A DNA stretch of 64,000 nucleotides from Xanthomonas sacchari (lineage in GTDB: Bacteria; Pseudomonadota; Gammaproteobacteria; Xanthomonadales; Xanthomonadaceae). Of this stretch, positions 56,301 through 64,000 are shown in pieces. The stretch spans positions 3,100,001-3,164,000 of the forward strand of contig NZ_CP132343.1 of assembly GCF_040529065.1 (NCBI RefSeq). Direction: 5' to 3'. The notes below the pieces were generated by a model. That model worked only from the letters and a program-made list of their open reading frames with translations, searched no databases and had not been told where the DNA came from. Each line of letters begins with the position of its first letter. Within the stretch, counting starts at the first letter, position 1. Position numbers and translations under genes: made by a program.

Positions 56301-57010
56301 CCGACGCAACCGCCGCCGACCGCTACCGCCTGCTGCTGCAGCGCCTGGAAGCCAACGAGCGCGAGTTCCGCCGCCTCGGCCGCGCGGTGGTCAAGGTCCA
56401 GGAGGACGAGCGTCGGCGCCTGGCGCGCGAGCTGCACGACGGCGTCGGCCAGAACCTCACCGTGCTCAAGCACCGGCTGGCGCAACTGGGCGCGGCGCTC
56501 GGCAGCGCCGAGGCGGCGCTGCGCACACCGCTGGAGGAGGCCATCCAACTGTGCACGCAGGCACTGGAAGACACCCGGCAGATGTCGCGGCTGCTGCGCC
56601 CGCCGATCCTCGACGACCTGGGGCTGGAGGCCGCGCTGGGTTGGCTCGGCCGCAGCCAGTCCGCCGCCGGCGCCATCCCGGTCGCGGTCGAGATCGGCCC
56701 GCTGCCGGCGCTGGACGAAGCGCTGCAGACCCTGCTGTTCCGCAGCGCGCAGGAGGCGCTGACCAATGCGCTGAAGCACGCGGCTGCGCAGTCGGTGCTG
56801 CTGCGGCTGGTCGCCCGCGACGGCTGGGCGCAGTTGCAGGTACTCGACGACGGCCGCGGCTTCGATCCGCAGCAGGCGCTGGCGGCCGGTGGCAGCGGCC
56901 TGAGCGGACTGCGCGAACGCCTGCGCCTGAGCGGCGGCAGCCTGCGCCTGCAATCGTCGCCGGGCGAAGGCTGCTGCGTGCAGATCCGGGTCCCGCTGGA
57001 GGCCGATTGA
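56297..57010 (+). CDS. Soluble sensor histidine kinase (HisKA_3/NarX-like)
   Basis: A 237-residue histidine kinase without membrane segments. A short N-terminal coil leads to the dimerisation and phosphoacceptor helix, with His47 in RRLARELHDGVGQNL. The ATPase follows: N box in EALTNALKHA, G1 DDGRGFD, G2 GSGLSGLRERL. The class matches NarL/LuxR-type partners such as the response regulator next to it. The upstream Ser/Thr kinase overlaps it by 4 nt. Confidence 0.93.
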   Translation: MTDATAADRYRLLLQRLEANEREFRRLGRAVVKVQEDERRRLARELHDGVGQNLTVLKHRLAQLGAALGSAEAALRTPLEEAIQLCTQALEDTRQMSRLLRPPILDDLGLEAALGWLGRSQSAAGAIPVAVEIGPLPALDEALQTLLFRSAQEALTNALKHAAAQSVLLRLVARDGWAQLQVLDDGRGFDPQQALAAGGSGLSGLRERLRLSGGSLRLQSSPGEGCCVQIRVPLEAD

Positions 57011-57122
57011 ACGTCATTGCCCTCCCCCATGCCGGCAACCGCACGGCCCTGCAGGCAACGCGATCGGCGGCGCCGCAACAAGCTGCCGCCCGCCCCGGCA
57101 ACCACCACGGACGCACACCGGC

Positions 57123-57770
57123 ATGAACGCCCCGATCCGTGTCCTCATCGCCGACGACCACACCCTGGTGCGCGAAAGCCTGGTCGCTGTGCTCGACGCC
57201 GTGGCCGGCATCCAGGTGGTGGCGCAGGCCGCCGACGGCATCGAGGCGCTGGCCAAGGCCGAGGCGACCCGCCCGGACGTGGCGATCGTGGACATCTCCA
57301 TGCCGCGGCTCAACGGCATCGACGTGGTGCGGCGGCTGGGCGAGATCGTGCCGCTTGCGCGGATCCTGGTGCTGACCATGCACGAGGAGCACGAGTACGT
57401 GCTGCACGCGGTGCGCGCCGGCGCCTCCGGCTACCTGCTCAAGGACAGCGCCAGCGCCGACCTGATCGCCGCCGTGCGCAACCTGCACGCCGGCCGCGGC
57501 CACTTCTCGCCGCAGGCGGCGCAGGCGCTGGTGACGCAGATGCAGCAGCCGCAGGCGCTGCCGCCCGACCCCTACCGCAGCCTGACCGCGCGCGAGCGCG
57601 AGGTGTTCCACCTGATCGTGGAAGGCCGCACCACCAAGGAAATCGCGCGGGTGCTGCAGATCAGCGTCAAGACCGCCGAGAACCACCGCTTCCGCGTGCT
57701 CAACAAGCTGGGCATGCGCAATACCGCCGAACTGGTGCGCTACGCCGTGCGCCACCGCCTGCTCGACTGA
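57123..57770 (+). CDS. LuxR/NarL-family response regulator
   Basis: A 215-residue transcription factor. The receiver (1-120) has the acidic pair DD at residues 11-12, phospho-acceptor Asp57 in VAIVDISMP, and the switch residues. The LuxR-type helix-turn-helix (about 148-212) reads LTAREREVFHLIVEGRTTKE. It is the output of the cluster. The 112-bp gap to the histidine kinase gene is the largest within the operon. Confidence 0.94.
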   Translation: MNAPIRVLIADDHTLVRESLVAVLDAVAGIQVVAQAADGIEALAKAEATRPDVAIVDISMPRLNGIDVVRRLGEIVPLARILVLTMHEEHEYVLHAVRAGASGYLLKDSASADLIAAVRNLHAGRGHFSPQAAQALVTQMQQPQALPPDPYRSLTAREREVFHLIVEGRTTKEIARVLQISVKTAENHRFRVLNKLGMRNTAELVRYAVRHRLLD

Positions 57771-57873
57771 ACGGCCGCACGCAGGCGCGCCTTCGCCGCG
57801 GCTGCGCATACTCCATACGCCATAGTATCCTGACGCCCTCGGCCGCGCCGCGGCCCTAGCCACGAGCGATCGC

Positions 57874-59658
57874 ATGAGCACCTATCAAGCCCCGTTGACC
57901 GATCTCCGCTTCGCGCTGCACGACGTGCTGCAGGTGGAGGCGCTGTTCGCCCGCCTCGGCCATGCCGACGCCAATGCCGAACTGATCGACGCGGTGCTGG
58001 AGGAAGCGGCGCGCTTCACCGGCACCGTGCTGGCGCCGCTGAACCGGGTCGGCGACGAGCACGGCTGCACCCTGGACAAGGCCACCGGCGCGGTCACCAC
58101 CGCCCCCGGCTTCCGCGAGGCCTACCAGCAGTTCGCCGAGGGCGGCTGGACCGGGCTGACCGCCGCCGCCGAGTTCGGCGGCCAGGGCCTGCCGCACACC
58201 CTGGGCGTGCCGCTCAACGAGATGGTCAACGCCGCCAACCTGGCCTGGGGCAACTTCCCGCTGCTGTCGCACGGCGCGGTCGAGGCACTCAAGCAGCACG
58301 GCGAGGCCTGGCAGCAGGAGGTGTTCCTGAAGCCGCTGGTGGACGGCCGCTGGACCGGCACCATGTGCCTGACCGAGCCGCATTGCGGCACCGACCTGGG
58401 GCTGCTCAAGACCCGCGCCGAACCCAACGCCGATGGCAGCTGGTCGGTCAGCGGCACCAAGATCTTCATCACCGCCGGCGAGCACGACTTCACCGACAAC
58501 ATCGTGCACCTGGTGCTGGCACGGCTGCCGGACGCTCCGGCCGGGGCCAAGGGCATCTCGCTGCTGGTGGTGCCGAAGTTCAAGGTCGCCCGCGACGGCA
58601 GCGTCGGCGAGCGCAACGCGCTGCGCTGCGGCTCGCTGGAACACAAGATGGGCATCCACGGCTCGTCCACCTGCGTGATGAACTTCGACGGCGCCCAGGG
58701 TTACCTGGTCGGGCAGCCGCACAAGGGCCTGCAGGCCATGTTCACCATGATGAACACCGCGCGCCTCGGGGTCGGCCTGCAGGGCATCGGCCTGTCCGAG
58801 CGCGCCTACCAGAACGCGCTGCGCTACGCCCGCGAGCGCCTGCAGTCGCGTTCGCTCAGCGGCGCCAAGCTGCCGGAGAAACCCGCCGACCCGATCCTGG
58901 TGCATCCGGACGTGCGCCGGATGCTGCTGACGGTGAAGGCGCTGACCGAAGGCAGCCGCCTGCTGGCGCTGCACGCGGCCACCCTGATCGACATCGCGCA
59001 CAGCGCGCAGGATCCGGCCGAGCGCGAGCAGGCCGATGTGCTGGTCAGCTTCCTCACCCCGATCTCCAAGGCCTGCCAGACCGAATGGGCGGTGGAGAAC
59101 ACCTACCACGCGCTGCAGTGCTTCGGCGGCCACGGCTACATCCACGAGCACGGCATGGAGCAGCTGGCCCGCGATGCGCGCATCACCACCCTGTACGAAG
59201 GCACCACCGGCATCCAGGCACTGGACCTGATCGGGCGCAAGACCGCGTCCAGCCAGGGCGCCGGGCTGAAGCTGTTCCTGGCGCAGATCGAGGCCTTCCT
59301 GACCGAGCACGCCGACAACCCGGCGGTGGCCGAGTTCATCGCCCCGCTGCGCGAGAAGGCCGCCGAGTGGGCGGCGCTGACCAAGCGCATCCTGCAGCGC
59401 GCCGCCGGCAATCCCGAGGAACTGGGCGCGGCCAGCTACGACTACGTGTTCTATTCCGGCTACGTGGTGCTGGCCTACTGGTGGGCGCGCAGCGTCGCCG
59501 CGGCCGAGGCCTCAGCGCACGGCGAGGCGTTCAAGCAGTCCAAGCGCGAGACCGCGCGCTTCTACTACGCGCGCCTGCTGCCGCGCACGCTGACCCACGC
59601 CGCGGCCATCGACAGCGGCGCCGCGCCGCTGATGGCGCTGGCCGACGCGCAATTCTGA
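57874..59658 (+). CDS. Acyl-CoA dehydrogenase
   Basis: A 594-residue acyl-CoA dehydrogenase of the long (FadE-like) type used in fatty-acid beta-oxidation. The FAD-binding signature is MCLTEPHCGTDLG, and the likely catalytic base is Glu in RITTLYEGTTGIQ. QCFGGHGYIHEHGMEQLAR is the conserved C-terminal segment. The length fits the subfamily with an extra C-terminal domain. No other beta-oxidation gene is adjacent. Confidence 0.93.
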   Translation: MSTYQAPLTDLRFALHDVLQVEALFARLGHADANAELIDAVLEEAARFTGTVLAPLNRVGDEHGCTLDKATGAVTTAPGFREAYQQFAEGGWTGLTAAAEFGGQGLPHTLGVPLNEMVNAANLAWGNFPLLSHGAVEALKQHGEAWQQEVFLKPLVDGRWTGTMCLTEPHCGTDLGLLKTRAEPNADGSWSVSGTKIFITAGEHDFTDNIVHLVLARLPDAPAGAKGISLLVVPKFKVARDGSVGERNALRCGSLEHKMGIHGSSTCVMNFDGAQGYLVGQPHKGLQAMFTMMNTARLGVGLQGIGLSERAYQNALRYARERLQSRSLSGAKLPEKPADPILVHPDVRRMLLTVKALTEGSRLLALHAATLIDIAHSAQDPAEREQADVLVSFLTPISKACQTEWAVENTYHALQCFGGHGYIHEHGMEQLARDARITTLYEGTTGIQALDLIGRKTASSQGAGLKLFLAQIEAFLTEHADNPAVAEFIAPLREKAAEWAALTKRILQRAAGNPEELGAASYDYVFYSGYVVLAYWWARSVAAAEASAHGEAFKQSKRETARFYYARLLPRTLTHAAAIDSGAAPLMALADAQF

Positions 59659-59683
59659 GTCGCACATCCAGGTCCGAACGCAG

Positions 59684-59708
59684 CCCCGGCACGCACGCCG
59701 TGCCGGGG
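59684..59708 (+). terminator. Hairpin after the acyl-CoA dehydrogenase gene
   Basis: Ten-base perfect arms (ccccggcacg and cgtgccgggg), 5-nt loop, 26 bp after the stop codon. It has only a weak T-tract (ttgcaa). Confidence 0.6.
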
Positions 59709-59770
59709 TTGCAACGCCCGCCACGGCCGATACACAAACCGTCACCAATCGGGTATAAGCTGTCTTCCCG

Positions 59771-60430
59771 ATGGAGACAGACACAACAACGCTTGGTCTG
59801 ATCGATACCGGGGCCTGCGGCGCCTCGGCCGCGGTCCCGTCGCCTGCGGCGTCCCCTTCCCACCTGCCTTCGGTCCGGCTGCTGTCGCTGGACGCGCATG
59901 GCCGCGTGCTGGACTGGATCAACTGGCAGGACGCGGCCTGTCTGTATGCGCGTGGCGCGGTCGCCTGGACCCTCGGCGAGCCGTGCATGCACATCCATGG
60001 CGGCATCAGCCGCGCCAGCGGCGAGCGCAGCGTGCTGGAGCTGCATCCGATCATCGCCGCGCGCGGCCACGCGCATGCGCGTGCGCTCGACCCCACTCCG
60101 ACCCTGACCAATACCGCGCTGTTCGCCCGCGACGCGCAGCTGTGCCTGTATTGCGGCCAGCAGTTCAGCCGCCCGCAACTGACGCGCGACCACGTGCTGC
60201 CGGTGTCCAAGGGCGGCCGCGACATCTGGGAGAACGTGGTTACCGCGTGCTTCCACTGCAATTCGCGCAAGGGCAACCGCACCCCGCAGCAGGCGTCGAT
60301 GCCGTTGCTGGCGGTGCCGTATCGGCCAAGCTGGATCGAGCATCTGATCCTGTCCAACCGCAACATCCTGGCCGACCAGATGTCGTTCCTGAAGGCGCAG
60401 TTGCCGAAGCGCTCCAAGCTCTCGTTATAG
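59771..60430 (+). CDS. HNH endonuclease family protein
   Basis: A 219-residue HNH nuclease fold. The zinc-binding Cys pair is in CLYCGQQF, with CFHCNSRKGNRTP as the second pair, and TRDHVLPVSKGGRDIWENVV is the HNH core (about 137-156). The N-terminal ~110 residues are not recognised. The gene starts close to a TATAAG -10 element. Such proteins occur alone in many proteobacterial chromosomes, and their substrate is unknown. It is not linked to a restriction or phage locus here. Confidence 0.88.
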   Translation: METDTTTLGLIDTGACGASAAVPSPAASPSHLPSVRLLSLDAHGRVLDWINWQDAACLYARGAVAWTLGEPCMHIHGGISRASGERSVLELHPIIAARGHAHARALDPTPTLTNTALFARDAQLCLYCGQQFSRPQLTRDHVLPVSKGGRDIWENVVTACFHCNSRKGNRTPQQASMPLLAVPYRPSWIEHLILSNRNILADQMSFLKAQLPKRSKLSL

Positions 60431-60580
60431 CCGCGCGGCCTCACGCCGCCGTCACGCCCGCTGCGACGGATTGCCGCACCCCGGGCAAAACAGCCCATCC
60501 ACGCGCCCGCGACCGCACGGGTTGATTGCGTGTGCCCGGAATGGAGAGGAAAATGACAGGTCCGCTGAACCTCCATTCCG

Positions 60581-62494
60581 ATGATCGACCCCACCCGCTA
60601 TCCGCGCCTCTCGCGCATCCAGGTCCCCGAAGAACTGCGTCGCTTCGATGAATCGGAGCTGCCGGCCATCGCCGAGGAACTGCGCGCCTTTCTGATCGAG
60701 TGCGTCGGCAAGAGCGGCGGCCACTTCGGCGCCGGCCTGGGCGTGATCGAGCTCACCGTCGCCCTGCACTACCTGTACGACACGCCGGTCGACCAACTGG
60801 TGTGGGACGTCGGCCACCAGACCTATCCGCACAAGATCCTGACCGGGCGCCGCGACCGCATCCACACCGTCAAGCAGGCCGATGGCGTGGCGCCGTTCCC
60901 CAAGCGCGAGGAAAGCGAGTACGACACCTTCGGCGTCGGCCACTCCTCCACCTCGATCTCGGCCGCACTGGGCATGGCGGTGGCGCTGCAGCGCATGGGC
61001 GACGAACGCAAGGTGGTGGCGGTGATCGGCGACGGCGCGATGACCGCGGGCATGGCCTACGAAGCGCTGAACCACGCCGGCGGCATGGACCCGGAACCGA
61101 ACCTGCTGGTGATCCTCAACGACAACCGCATGTCGATCTCCGAGGCGGTCGGCGGGGTCACCAAGATGCTGGGCCGGATGAGCGGCAGCAAGACCCTCAA
61201 TGCCATCCGCGAGGGCGGCAAGAAGATCCTCGGCGACAAGAAGAGCAACCCCACCGCACGCTTCGTGCGCCGCTGGGAAGAGCACTGGAAGGGCATGTTC
61301 GTGCCGTCCACGCTGTTCGAGGAAATGGGCTTCCACTACACCGGCCCGATCGACGGCCACGACCTGCCGGCGCTGCTGGGCGCGTTGAAGACGCTCAAGA
61401 CCCTCAAGGGTCCGCAGTTGCTGCACGTCATCACCACCAAGGGCAAGGGCTACGAACTGGCCGAGGGCGACCAGATCGGCTACCACGCGGTCGGCCCGTT
61501 CGATCCGAGCAAGGGCCTGGTGGCCAAGCCGGGCGCCAAGGCGCCGACCTACACCGACGTGTTCGGCGACTGGATCTGCGACATGGCCGCGGCCGAGCCG
61601 GCGCTGCTGGCGATCACCCCGGCGATGCGCGAAGGCTCGGGCCTGGTGCGCTTCAGCAAGGAATACCCGCAGCGCTATTTCGACGTGGCCATCGCCGAGC
61701 AGCATGCGGTGACCCTGGCCGCCGGCATGGCCGTGCACGGCGCCAAGCCTGTCGTGGCGATCTATTCCACCTTCCTGCAGCGCGGCTACGACCAGCTGGT
61801 GCACGACGTTGCGGTGCAGCAGCTCGACGTGCTGTTCGCGATCGACCGCGGCGGCGTGGTCGGCCCGGACGGCGCCACCCATGCCGGCAACCTGGACCTG
61901 AGTTTCCTGCGCTGCGTGCCGCACCTGGTGGTGATGGCGCCGGCCGACGAAGCCGAGTGCCGGCAACTGCTCAGCACCGGCCTGCGCCATCCCGGTCCGG
62001 CCGCGGTGCGCTACCCGCGCGGCACCGGCCCCGGGATCGCGCCGGGGAGCACGCTGGACACCCTGCCGATTGGCAAGGCCCAGCTGCGCGCTCAGGGCCA
62101 CAGCGTGGCGCTGCTGGCGTTCGGCGCGACCCTGGCGGCGGCCGAACAGGTCGGCCGCGAGCTCGGCCTGAGCGTGGTCAACATGCGCTTCGTCAAGCCG
62201 CTGGACCGCACCCTGCTGCTGGAACTGGCGCAGAGCCACGAAGGCTTCGTGACCATCGAGGACAACGTGGTGGCCGGCGGTGCCGGCTCCGGCGTGGCCG
62301 AACTGTTCAACGCCGAAGGCGTGCTGCGCCCGGTGCTGCACTTGGGCCTGCCCGACGCGTTCCAGCACCACGCCAGCCGCGAGCAATTGCTCGCCGAAGC
62401 CGGCATCGACGCCGCCGGCATCCGCGCCGCGGTACTGAAGCGCTGGCCGCAACTGGGCACCAGCGCCAGCGCACCGCGCACTGCGGCAGGCTGA
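60581..62494 (+). CDS. dxs: 1-deoxy-D-xylulose-5-phosphate synthase
   Basis: A 637-residue thiamine-diphosphate enzyme that makes DXP from pyruvate and glyceraldehyde 3-phosphate, the first step of the MEP isoprenoid pathway and a branch to thiamine and pyridoxal. The ThDP motif is [19 protein letters not shown] followed by NDNRMS. HSSTS lies in the N-terminal domain, and the catalytic Glu is in [14 protein letters not shown]. The C-terminal transketolase domain (about 500-620) ends in [17 protein letters not shown]. Confidence 0.97.
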   Translation: MIDPTRYPRLSRIQVPEELRRFDESELPAIAEELRAFLIECVGKSGGHFGAGLGVIELTVALHYLYDTPVDQLVWDVGHQTYPHKILTGRRDRIHTVKQADGVAPFPKREESEYDTFGVGHSSTSISAALGMAVALQRMGDERKVVAVIGDGAMTAGMAYEALNHAGGMDPEPNLLVILNDNRMSISEAVGGVTKMLGRMSGSKTLNAIREGGKKILGDKKSNPTARFVRRWEEHWKGMFVPSTLFEEMGFHYTGPIDGHDLPALLGALKTLKTLKGPQLLHVITTKGKGYELAEGDQIGYHAVGPFDPSKGLVAKPGAKAPTYTDVFGDWICDMAAAEPALLAITPAMREGSGLVRFSKEYPQRYFDVAIAEQHAVTLAAGMAVHGAKPVVAIYSTFLQRGYDQLVHDVAVQQLDVLFAIDRGGVVGPDGATHAGNLDLSFLRCVPHLVVMAPADEAECRQLLSTGLRHPGPAAVRYPRGTGPGIAPGSTLDTLPIGKAQLRAQGHSVALLAFGATLAAAEQVGRELGLSVVNMRFVKPLDRTLLLELAQSHEGFVTIEDNVVAGGAGSGVAELFNAEGVLRPVLHLGLPDAFQHHASREQLLAEAGIDAAGIRAAVLKRWPQLGTSASAPRTAAG

Positions 62495-62508
62495 CCGCCG
62501 CGGTCACC

Positions 62509-62541
62509 GGAGACGGCACGGCGTCAGCGCATGCCGTCTCC
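62509..62541 (+). terminator. Hairpin after dxs (first of two)
   Basis: ggagacggca and tgccgtctcc form a 10-bp stem, followed by gcttgtttg. It lies 15 bp after the stop codon. Confidence 0.65.
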
Positions 62542-62581
62542 GCTTGTTTGCGCCTGCGCGCACGGCTCTGCATGCCCACCA

Positions 62582-62615
62582 CGAGACGTGTCGTCCCATG
62601 GGTCGACACGTCTCG
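62582..62615. terminator. Second hairpin between convergent dxs and TraB/GumN genes
   Basis: cgagacgtgtcg and cgacacgtctcg form a perfect 12-bp stem with a 10-nt loop. There is no clear T-run on either side. It lies between the ends of the two converging genes and may block read-through in both directions. Confidence 0.6.
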
Positions 62616-62623
62616 CGTACACG

Positions 62624-63691
62624 CTAAGGCGCGATCACCTCGGCGCCGCTGGCGCGTAGCCGATCCAGCGGCCCACCCGACTCCTGCAGGGTCTGCATCG
62701 GCAACGCCGCGAAACTGGAACGATTCTGCGCCAGCGCCCGCTCGGCTTCGCGCAGCCAGGCCGCCATCGCCCGCTGGCGCACATCGCCCAGGCCCAGCTT
62801 GCGCGCGATCGCCGCTTCGCCGACCGCATCCAGGCAGATCCGGTACTGGTCGTTGGCCGGCAGCGTGGCCAGCGTATCCAGATCGCCCTCGGACCAGGCG
62901 TTAGCGCGCTGGCGCATCGTCTCCAGGTCGCGATCGATAACCTGCAGCGTGCGGGCGAAACAGGCACTGTCGTTGAGCGAGGTCGCCCGAAATTCCTGCA
63001 GCGCGCGCTTGGCGTCGGGGATCTTGACCTCCACCACCACCGGCACGATCGGCACCCTGGCGCGCTTGGCCGCTCGCTCGATCACCGGCTGCACCACGCT
63101 GCCCTGGCTCAGGCCGGAGGTGCGCATCGCCGCCTCGTACAGTTCCTGCGCCGCGAACACCGGCCGCCAGCGTTCCACGCTGGCATCGCGGCCCAGGTAA
63201 CGTGCCTTCAGCGGCAGCCAGCGCGCATACAGGTCAGGCGGCAGCACCTGCTGCAGGGTGCGGTCATCGGGATTGCGCCGCGCCTTGAGCAGGGACGGCA
63301 GCAGCATCAAGCTGCGGAACATGCCCAGGCCCGAGTCCAGGGTGACGCTCGGCGCTGCGATCACTTCCTGCGACTGGGCGATCACCCGCTCCACTTCGCC
63401 CGATTCCCACTGCATGCGCTTGGGCAGCGGCGACACCGTGCCGAGGATCCACAACACGTGATCGCCGCGGCGGACCTGCCACAGGCCCGGGCCGGGCTGG
63501 CGCCCGCTCACCAGCACCGCTTCCAGGTCGACCACCGGTGGGTTCGCCGGCGCGACCGGCTGCGCGGTCTGGGCCTGCACGATGGGCACAGTTGCCGCCA
63601 GCAAGGCCGCGACCAGGCACACCACCGGGCCGCGCCGGCGCGCGATGGTTCTCTGGACAATCGCCGCGCGCGCCGCGCTCGGTCCCGGCAT
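62624..63691 (-). CDS. TraB/GumN family protein lacking both GxxH motifs
   Basis: A 355-residue exported relative of the protein at 29575-30540. It has a signal peptide (CLVAALLAATVPIVQAQ). Where the family has GTxH near the start, this copy reads LGTVSPLPKRMQW, so the histidine is Ser. The C-terminal GAxHL region is also lost (SGGPLDRLRASGAEVI). The central helical part is intact. It is therefore probably not an active metalloprotease. The start at 63691 overlaps the cupin stop by one base. Confidence 0.82.
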   Translation of the reverse strand: MPGPSAARAAIVQRTIARRRGPVVCLVAALLAATVPIVQAQTAQPVAPANPPVVDLEAVLVSGRQPGPGLWQVRRGDHVLWILGTVSPLPKRMQWESGEVERVIAQSQEVIAAPSVTLDSGLGMFRSLMLLPSLLKARRNPDDRTLQQVLPPDLYARWLPLKARYLGRDASVERWRPVFAAQELYEAAMRTSGLSQGSVVQPVIERAAKRARVPIVPVVVEVKIPDAKRALQEFRATSLNDSACFARTLQVIDRDLETMRQRANAWSEGDLDTLATLPANDQYRICLDAVGEAAIARKLGLGDVRQRAMAAWLREAERALAQNRSSFAALPMQTLQESGGPLDRLRASGAEVIAP

Positions 63692-64000
63692 CAGTCCGCC
63701 AGTTTCGGCAGGTGCGCCGCCAGCGGATCGGCCGCGGCCAACAGTTCGAAGCGCTCCCACAGGAAGCCCGGCGCCACCACGCAGCGCACCAGGCAATAGT
63801 CGGCCAGCGGCCGCGCCGCCTGCCAGGTGCCCGCTGCGATCACCACCGAGGGCATGCCGCCGCGCTCGCTGGCGTCCAGCCGGTAGCGCTGCAGACCGTG
63901 GTTCGGGTCGAAGCCGAACAGTTCCAGCGCCCCGCCCTCTTCCCATTGCCAGGTCTCGTCGGCATCGATGCGGTGCCAGTTGCTGACCTCGCCGCGCTCC
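63691..64000 (-). CDS. Cupin (DUF985/Cupin_5) family protein, cut by the window edge
   Basis: The C-terminal 102 residues of a minus-strand protein that continues past 64000. The visible part has the small cupin_5 barrel: EVSNWHRIDADETWQWEEGG, ALELFGFDP, and VIAAGTWQAARP, then YCLVRCVVAPGFLWERFELL. Its stop codon (TGA at 63691-63693) shares one base with the ATG of the following TraB/GumN gene, so the two form an operon. Confidence 0.85.
   Translation of the reverse strand, partial: ERGEVSNWHRIDADETWQWEEGGALELFGFDPNHGLQRYRLDASERGGMPSVVIAAGTWQAARPLADYCLVRCVVAPGFLWERFELLAAADPLAAHLPKLAD

Noticed and set aside
59771..60430. HNH gene as part of a defence system
   Set aside because: Its neighbours are acyl-CoA dehydrogenase and dxs; no partner genes are visible.

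Overview
The window is a 64-kb piece of chromosome from a GC-rich gammaproteobacterium. It fits the Xanthomonadaceae, most likely Xanthomonas. The reasons are the FimX-type protein, the phaB-phaR pair, the TraB/GumN proteins, the nnr-tsaE-amidase-mutL order with queG divergent, the short overlapping ATGA gene joins, and intergenic spaces filled with REP-like palindromes ('aggagcggcttcagccgcga' type) and 'gggattcgggattgggg' repeats. The genus is an inference from gene content and repeats; no database was searched. There is no prophage, CRISPR array or large genomic island. Most of the window is housekeeping or ordinary accessory chromosome.

Layout. 0-3.4 kb: a secreted GH3 glycosidase and a secreted EEP-fold protein whose metal site looks incomplete. 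3.5-4.7 kb: one IS110-group insertion sequence sitting inside a REP palindrome. 4.9-12.4 kb: Mn-type superoxide dismutase, a secreted barnase-like RNase with its barstar inhibitor, the ABC-F ATPase Uup, a hydrolase, the RNA helicase DbpA with a small overlapping partner, and apt. 12.4-17.5 kb: an RND efflux pump (permease and adaptor) divergent from a TetR regulator. 17.5-29.4 kb: SelO, an esterase lipoprotein, a GST, a cold-shock protein, YaeQ, a flavoprotein, FimX, HtpX, GluQ-RS, PhaB and PhaR. 29.5-41.4 kb: a minus-strand cluster nnr-tsaE-amidase-mutL-DUF1684-TraB, with queG and xseA divergent from it, then a lipocalin and tRNA-Phe. 41.7-46.4 kb: a lipoprotein, then a MarR-controlled FUSC/DUF1656/HlyD efflux operon with two palindromic operators. 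46.6-51.1 kb: two tandem subtilisin-like proteases, the first with a C-terminal SLH-like region. 51.3-57.8 kb: a signalling operon of FHA-GAF protein, Ser/Thr kinase with TPR repeats, soluble histidine kinase and LuxR-type response regulator. 57.9-64 kb: acyl-CoA dehydrogenase, HNH endonuclease, dxs, a degenerate TraB/GumN paralog and a partial cupin.

Main discovery. The IS110-group element carries, in the 215 bp ahead of its transposase, what reads as a complete bridge RNA. It has two stem-loops. The first holds guides matching the REP target on either side of a CT core (agccg/u and guaggag). The second holds guides matching the element's own two ends (acaguug and cacaag). If the two ends are joined in a circle, TTGACT and TATCGT come to lie exactly 17 bp apart and form a promoter that would drive this RNA. 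Removing the element restores an uninterrupted REP sequence.

Working together. The efflux systems (TetR/RND and MarR/FUSC) are classic divergent or self-regulated drug or aromatic-acid pumps. The FHA/STK/HK/RR operon could link protein phosphorylation on Ser/Thr to a His-Asp two-component output, and it lies beside two secreted proteases that share a conserved upstream box.
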